Shown: piece after piece, positions 57,902-64,000 of the stretch | Layout of the letters: each line of letters begins with the position of its first letter | How positions within the stretch are numbered: position 1 is the first letter of the stretch | Assembly: GCA_900239685.1 (NCBI GenBank) | Contig: OENT01000362.1 | Coordinates: 1-64,000 of the forward strand | DNA from: Rotaria macrura | Lineage: Eukaryota; Rotifera; Eurotatoria; Philodinida; Philodinidae | DNA length: 64,000 nucleotides | Direction of reading: 5' to 3' | The notes under the pieces: model-generated | Databases searched by the model: none | Told to the model about the DNA's origin: nothing | The model's input: the letters and a program-made list of their open reading frames with translations, nothing else | Position numbers and translations under genes: made by a program

Positions 57902-60900
57902 TTAAGATATTGTAGGATTCGTTTTAATTTGAACTTGACCTTCACTGTTACCGAAATATGCCTTAGAAATCATATTTACGAATAAACCGGTTTCAACCAC
58001 TCCTATAAAGTATAATAAACAACCAGAATGAATACGAACAATACCAACACTTTTACCAGGTATCAATTTTAATTTTTGATTCACATCCATCCAATTCGAA
58101 ATCATCGATGGATCGAATTTCCAATCGAGAATAAAATTTCCTTGATCGGTTAAAACTGGACCCTACATAAATTTCATCATTTATTCAAACTCAAACTTGC
58201 ACTACTTCAACAATTACTAATTTTTCTGTTCCTTCACGAACAATCACTTCACCGCCAAGTTGTTTTTCAATGATTTTTTTCGTTATTTTATATGCTAATG
58301 GAATGACTTCAATTGGAATGCCTTTCGTCCATTTAGTACCTAATCTCGGTGACCATTTTCTATGCTCAAAATTAAAGAAAATATTTGTCGAAATTTTTCG
58401 TCATCTATGTTATTTCTTTTACCTCTCATCAGCAACAACAATGAACTTCTTTGCGCAAAGAGCAACTAACTTCTCTTGTGTTTGACATCCACCACCACCT
58501 TTAATACAATTAAATTGCTCATCAACTTCATCTGCACCATCAATAGCAAGATCAAGCTTGAGGTTAGAAATAAAAAATAATAAGCTCACACACAAAGCAA
58601 TCAATCATAAACCAACCTCTTGATATTCAACAAGGCTACCCAATTTTAAACCATTCGAAAGAATAAGTTCGCGAGCCTAGAAAACGAACAAAAGAAAACT
58701 TTTAGCATACATATATTTATTTATTCGTGTGTGTGTGTGTCAATGTATGAACGAATGTGCAAAGTTTATGGCTAATAGATTAGTATCCAAGTCAATCATC
58801 CGAAAGCAACAAGCATGTTCATTCTTATCGAGAGGAAAAGTACCGAAAACATCTCCTATATGGCATCTTCGATCATGTGATAGTTTCTTTTTTTTCTTCT
58901 TTAGATCACTCAACATTTTTAGGGTCATGATTCTCTCATGAAGGATACTTTAGTAAATTTGTTATTTCCTAGATTTCACTTTAAATAAGACTCGAATAGG
59001 AAACATACAACCTTGTACTGGTTTAGAGTTCTGCAGTTGAACCGTATGTTACCCTAACCTATATGGCAGGGTAGGTTTAGATTTCAAAGTTCGTAGGTTA
59101 AGATAGGTTTAGATTATAGGTAATTTAGGATTGGGTAGGTTAAGGTGTTACTAAGAAAATACAGGGGTAAAATTAAGGACCAGTTCACATAGATAAAAAT
59201 TTTACAGAGCTGAACTTAATATGTATTTCTGACATATTTTTTGTCAAAACGAAGACAAAACTGAAGTAGCGATGTTGTTAATGATATTTTATTTTCAAGA
59301 AAATTTCATATTTGATTCTCCTTGAATATCGATAAAATATGGTGAAACATATTGAAGAAAAACTACACACTGACGTTTGGTTGAACTTGGAACTCTAAGA
59401 GTATGATAGGGTGTAAAATGAAGAATCTCTGTGATAGGACAGGGTAAAGTTATGAAGTCTATAGGCTAGGTTAGGACAAGGCTACGAAGTTATTGCGTAG
59501 GTTAAGTTAAGGTTACCACAACGTCATAACCTGCAGGACTCTATGATGATTCTGTTGAATTGTGTGCAAATAGGAATCATTCATAAGACGATACTCCTAA
59601 GGATCTATCTTTTCTATTTGTTTCGATTAATAAATAGAGTAGTGCATCAATCTAAGTAGTTTTAGTACTGATTCATCTGAGATGAAAAGCAATATCGTAC
59701 GTCGACATCGCTTTTCTAACCGAGTGATCATGTGTTCAATTAAGTAACTTCTCATTTAAATGATACTGACTTGTATGAGTATCATAGATCAGATTCTTAT
59801 ACCACATTGATACTAATCCTATCAATATATCATTTGTTTTCATAGTAGGAGCAACGTAACTGTAATATCAATTGCTGTCATATCGAATTTGAATCCAGTT
59901 TTCTCATGGTCATAATAAATTAATTACTATATTTGCAATCAAAAAACACTAGTAGAATGTATTTGATAAATGTCAACATAGATGTAATCACACCAAAAAT
60001 ATTTCGGTTACTGAAAAACCTTTATTTTCATCTCGTCTGCAGATACTGTTTCTGTTACAATTTGATTTTTTTACAAAAACGCATGTAGCTATATATGTAT
60101 ACGTATATGTATGTATGATATGAGGTAGTGTCGGGCATTGATTCTGAGTATAGTAATTAATCTATTCTGAACTTGTAATTGCGATCACAATTTTATTTGA
60201 TCGTCATTCATGAGAAAAAGAATTAGAACGCAATAGACGTTGCTAGAAAGCAGAACAGTTTCAATAACATGAGGCAGTATTAGTTTTTACTTTTAGGACT
60301 TTTAACATAGATTACTTTGTGATAATGAAGAGTATTCCATTGAATTTATCTAGGCATAATATGGAAGTCAGCGTTATCTTACTAATGTAACTCTATATAG
60401 TCCAAGCAAGAGATGAATGGAAATCAGGATCGTTTTGTTACAGGACTTTATCGATCTACTATGTTACGTTTTTACGAATAAATACACACAAAAATCGTAG
60501 ACTTTCGAGTGATTTTAACGCTAGAAAAAGAAATCATTATGACATTCAACTGTTATTTAAATGAAGTGCAGAATTTAATGGTCTATGTTTCATCGCGATT
60601 AGAAGTGAAATCTAGAAGATAGAAAATTGACTACCGTATCCAAAAGTGTATTTTTAATAAACTGATGAGCAATGAAGAGAATCAATGTGTCTTTGTTTTC
60701 ATAGTTATCTATTAAAACGTTCTTCAAGCTGAACACAAACTTGTAATGAAGTCGGAACACAAATTAAATCAAGGTTGTCTTTATGGACGATTTCCGCTAG
60801 AAATTTTAAATAAACACATTATCAATCAAAAAAAACAACAGCTCGTGTTCGTTCAATACCATACCGATTCTTTTCACTGCTGGAACAATGGTTGAGCCTG

Positions 60901-61068
60901 ATCCAATACCAATAATATGAACATCCTAAAAAAAGTAATATTTATTAATTTCGTTTTGTCCAAATATATTCTCGTTGTTATGATTTGTGTTATTTTTTCA
61001 CCTACACTGTGAATAAGATCATTTACTGCAGCCAATGCAGCAGATTCTTTAGATATAGATGTTGGCAT
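57902..61068 (-). CDS. RPIA: Ribose-5-phosphate isomerase A
   Basis: Eight exons (61068-61006, 60925-60865, 60796-60741, 58676-58617, 58556-58423, 58359-58218, 58162-58057, 58002-57902) give 240 residues, the usual length. The enzyme interconverts ribose-5-phosphate and ribulose-5-phosphate in the non-oxidative pentose phosphate pathway, in the cytosol. Motifs: phosphate loop [20 protein letters not shown], active-site [43 protein letters not shown], and [10 protein letters not shown]. All catalytic motifs are present. Intron 3 is 2064 bp, far longer than the others, and contains a hAT-like element (59024-59543). A likely acceptor TTATAG/CTTCAG lies 10-17 nt before the ATG, and the LTN1 stop is 135 bp upstream. 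Confidence 0.96.
59024..59543. mobile_element. hAT-like element with TAGGTTAAG subterminal repeats, inside an RPIA intron
   Basis: The left end TAGAGTTCTGCAGTT and the reverse complement of the right end TAGAGTCCTGCAGGT match at 13 of 15. Inside both ends are degenerate AGGTTAAG/TAGGTTTAG words (59046-59150 and 59400-59515), in an order that makes the ends roughly inverse. The flanking 8-mers TACTGGTT and TGATGATT match at only 5 of 8, so the duplication is decayed or absent. There is no coding capacity. The TIR start TAGAG is shared with the 52950 element. Confidence 0.6.
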
Positions 61069-61203
61069 AGATTGTAATCTATAACTGAAGAATATTTTTT
61101 TTTCTCGACTGTATCAAGAGAGTATATCCAGGTATAACACATTAATATCAAAAAAAAACAAACGATAGAAGTTAAAAACAACGCAAAAAAGGCAAAACTG
61201 AAT

Positions 61204-61990
61204 TTAAAAGTTCGCACGGCAATGTGGACATGTGGATTTATTGGATGAACGAAACCAACGAAACTGAAAGAAGAATTCTTGGTTTTTTTTTCTAAAACTA
61301 CACATTGACTGTGGAAACTCACCAAACAAGCATCGTGAAATTTCTTTTTACATGTTCGACAAGTCCGTTTAGGTAGTTCATTATTTGTATGTAGAATACA
61401 ATAACAAATAGAACATTCTTCGATGCCTTGCATAGTTTTATCAATATTTTGTTTCCAATGTAATAATCCGTCAGCAATACTACCGTTCTAAAATTAGTTA
61501 AAACAAAGAGGTAACAACAAAATCAATAATATTATGTTTTCTATTTCATAGAAATTATTTACGTTTTGATTGAAATTTGTTTTTAATTGAAGCATCCATT
61601 TATTCCATTGTTCTTTGGTAAATCCAACATGATGCGTACATTCAATATTAGCAATACTCAATGGATAATTCATTGGTAAACGTATACAGATTTCGACACG
61701 TGATGTTTCAATATTATAAATAGCTGTTATTTCACGTGTATTTGAATGTTTCTTAATTGTAAATGAGCCTGTTTCACCGGCATTCATATCTTTCAATGTT
61801 GATACTGAATCAAGTTCTTGTTGTATTAATATGGGACTAGCATATTTTTGCGTTACACGATCAACAGCATCACGTATACGTTTTAGTTGATTATGATACC
61901 ATTCGCGAACAAGTGCTGGTATTAAATTTAAACATTGAAAGTAAACCGAACAAGCCAAATGTGGTATCGTATAAGTAGAAGTCAGATCAC
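61204..61990 (-). CDS. LTN1: Listerin E3 ubiquitin ligase, C-terminal part
   Basis: Three 3' exons (61990-61563, 61487-61323, 61263-61204) encode the last 217 or so residues; earlier exons are not found in the window up to 64000, so the model is 5'-partial. LTN1 ubiquitinates nascent chains on stalled 60S subunits in ribosome quality control. Diagnostic features: [20 protein letters not shown], then an RWD-like region ([29 protein letters not shown]), [20 protein letters not shown], and the C-terminal variant [34 protein letters not shown]. The RING zinc ligands are all present. The first exon listed starts with the last two bases of a codon. It is the most upstream member of the tight minus-strand gene cluster. 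Confidence 0.92.
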
Positions 61991-64000
61991 CTAAAATATT
62001 AAAACAAAAATGAAATATTTCATAGTAACATAAGTATGTTTCTATTTTCTTTTAGATATAATCTAATTTTCTTCAGCACCACATTCACGATCAAGTAGTG
62101 GAACAGATTTTGAAATGAGAAAAAATCTATGCAGATTATAACTTTTTCACACTTTGCTGAAAACTAAAGAGCGGCTTCCTGTGATTCACATACGATACAT
62201 TAGACATCAAATACTAAGATAATGCAGATATGATGGCTTTTGAATTTGAATTAACTGAAGTTTTTTAACTAATTACAAAAAACATGCATGTAGATTACCC
62301 GAGACAGATCTTTCTTAGTTTAATCAGCTAGATGCATATGGTAAAGTGACATCATTCATTGATTATAAGTTCATGTTACTATCATCAATTTAGATCGAAA
62401 ATTCTGCATTTCAATCGTATTAGTGACTACTAAGACCCCGTGTTGTCGAAACTTTAACATTGAAAGTTTTTTTTTCTTTCTTTTTCACTTCGAACGGGAC
62501 TGAATCGTATTGACTATGATAACTGATTCGTAAGAAAAAATAACCGATCGTTTAGTAACCTCTAATAGTACACGATCGAAAAATTTAATCTCACTATTCT
62601 GTAAACATCCTATTTAATAGTTTTCTCATCATATTCATTTTCTTTGTAGTTGCCGGTTCAACTCACTCGAGTATTCTTACAATTCTGATAAGATAAAGCA
62701 AAAAAATGTTTGGCCATTTCTGCATTGATTTTATTTTAATCTAATTCTTATCGATGTTTTATTGGGAAGAATTATGGTTCTGAATTCGAATGAAACAAAT
62801 ATATGATGTTACGAAAGACAGAAAACGATGAATACATCATATTAAATTTAGTTACTAGTTTAGATTATTGTACTATTTTCGTTCCGTCTTAACTGTTTAA
62901 TTTAAACAAAATAAGCAATATGTTGCCAAAAAACATGTCAAGCTATGCATGAATAGTAGTGTGAAGGCCACAAAAAAAAACAATCGGTTATCAATAGGGA
63001 TATGAGGAGAAAATGACACCCTCGTAAAAAGATAACATGATAGAATGAAGAGTCGAGTCATAAGAGTACGAATATTAATAGAAAGAGAAGTAAAATGAGA
63101 AAAAAAATCATGCCATGCAATATAAGTGCCAACAATGGCATCGTTGGAATAGTTTTTTTTACAAATTTGAGATATTCTTGAAGAGAACGACTTGATAATA
63201 CGAAACATAGATAGAACAAGGCTACTGAAATATTAAAACAAAAGAAATAAAAACTCATCATACGATAAAACATACTATGCATAAGCATCAAATCGATGAA
63301 ATTCATGAAAACTCGAATGTTTTTTTTAAATTTTTTCATATCTTTCTGGTATAAAATCCATACGTTTATTTACTTCGCTACTAAAGATATACTATCTCGA
63401 TTACGTTGTAAAATCGTCTTACGATTCATTGCGACAAACATCTTTATGCAGATAAAAGCAACCACAAAAGAAATACAGATTATTTTAAATTTGATAGATT
63501 TTGTTCTAATAACGTGATTTATCTATAAACGAGACAATAAAAATAATCGAAGCATAGTTACGGAACATGTGAAGCAGATCGAAATCAAAATTTAACTATG
63601 AAAAAAAAATTCATCATCAAAAGAATCAGTGGCACGTATCAAAGATCGTTGATATTCTCAGAAGTCGTAAATATTAATTCTGATTCAATTAAACTATGCA
63701 TCGCTACCTTTACATACAACACGCAATGTTTTTTGATACTTCGCTGGTTCATGACTACAGGCAATATTATATGTACAGATTGAGTGATCATCTATTCTAT
63801 TTTGAAGTGGATTTCTCAAACTCATCATCATGAAGAGTTCAGAATAGAACTGTAAGACGATACTTTAATCTTTGACATATGTTCAATAACTTATTAGCTT
63901 ACTCACTTAGATCTGAATGATTGTACCGCTGTAAAAAAAAAGACTTTTCTTTTAGTACTACTTCATTGACTATGAAATATTCTATATAAACGCTTTGTCC
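61991..64000 (-). other. Intergenic or long LTN1 intron, no exon recognised
   Basis: The acceptor TATTTTAG at 61998-61991 shows that LTN1 continues upstream, yet I recognise no further LTN1 exon to the window end. Hydrophobic minus-strand open frames at 62897-63339 come from T-rich DNA and match nothing I know. LTN1 either has an intron over 2 kb here, or its 5' part has been lost. Confidence 0.4.

Noticed and set aside
59041..59515. Interstitial telomere array
   Set aside because: The units are degenerate, not in tandem, and arranged inversely inside paired transposon-like termini.
62897..63339. Two overlapping hydrophobic minus-strand open frames, possible membrane protein or LTN1 exons
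   Set aside because: The hydrophobicity comes from T-rich DNA, neither frame resembles listerin or any transmembrane family I know, and no splice phase links them to the LTN1 exon at 61990.

Overview
The window reads as eukaryotic nuclear DNA from a small metazoan. It is strongly AT-rich, the genes are split by many short GT-AG introns (mostly about 43-70 bp), several intergenic gaps are under 140 bp, and the proteins are animal-type (BUB3, listerin, TRAPPC6, CP110, GATAD1, Ig-superfamily, MORN, SUEL lectin/CUB). A bdelloid rotifer or similar spiralian is my best guess from intron size, density and gene style; that is inference. Four Ns at 18076-18079 mark a draft assembly. All gene models below were spliced by eye, and I checked that reading phase is kept across every junction.

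Layout. 1-6.7 kb: gene-poor, with degraded coding sequence, a GC-rich transposon-like island and the first copy of a hAT-type MITE. 6.7-8.3 kb (-): double ZZ-finger protein kinase. 9.0 kb: second MITE copy. 10.6-15.4 kb (-): a 17-exon gene encoding two PBZ fingers, a coiled coil, a PARP-type ADP-ribosyltransferase with intact H-Y-E triad and a C-terminal BRCT; this is the most interesting gene here. 17.6-18.5 kb: hAT element with 8-bp target duplication and a nested foldback. 19.9-23.9 kb (+): tandem paralogues of an unrecognised Cys/His finger family. 24.1-26.0 kb (-): unknown coiled-coil gene, divergent by 93 bp from a CP110 homologue (26.1-28.1 kb, +). 29.8-30.9 kb: Dpr/IgLON-like two-Ig protein. 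32.6-33.9 kb: TSNAXIP1-like. 35.6-36.8 kb: GATAD1. 36.9-38.2 kb: decayed gene. 38.8 kb: MORN protein. 39.6-41.3 kb (-): SUEL lectin-CUB-TM receptor. 41.4-55.7 kb: a 14-kb gene desert with microsatellites and a second full hAT element.

55.7-62.0 kb (-): LTN1 (3' part), RPIA, BUB3 and TRAPPC6 lie head-to-tail with gaps of 135, 86 and 110 bp, and the internal start codons sit directly behind splice-acceptor-like sequences. This looks like a trans-spliced operon. A third hAT-like element with TAGGTTAAG-type repeats lies inside an RPIA intron.

A recurring theme is a set of non-autonomous elements with hAT-like termini (C/TAGAG or TAGGGG), 8-bp duplications in three cases, and a different short simple repeat packed inside each terminus.
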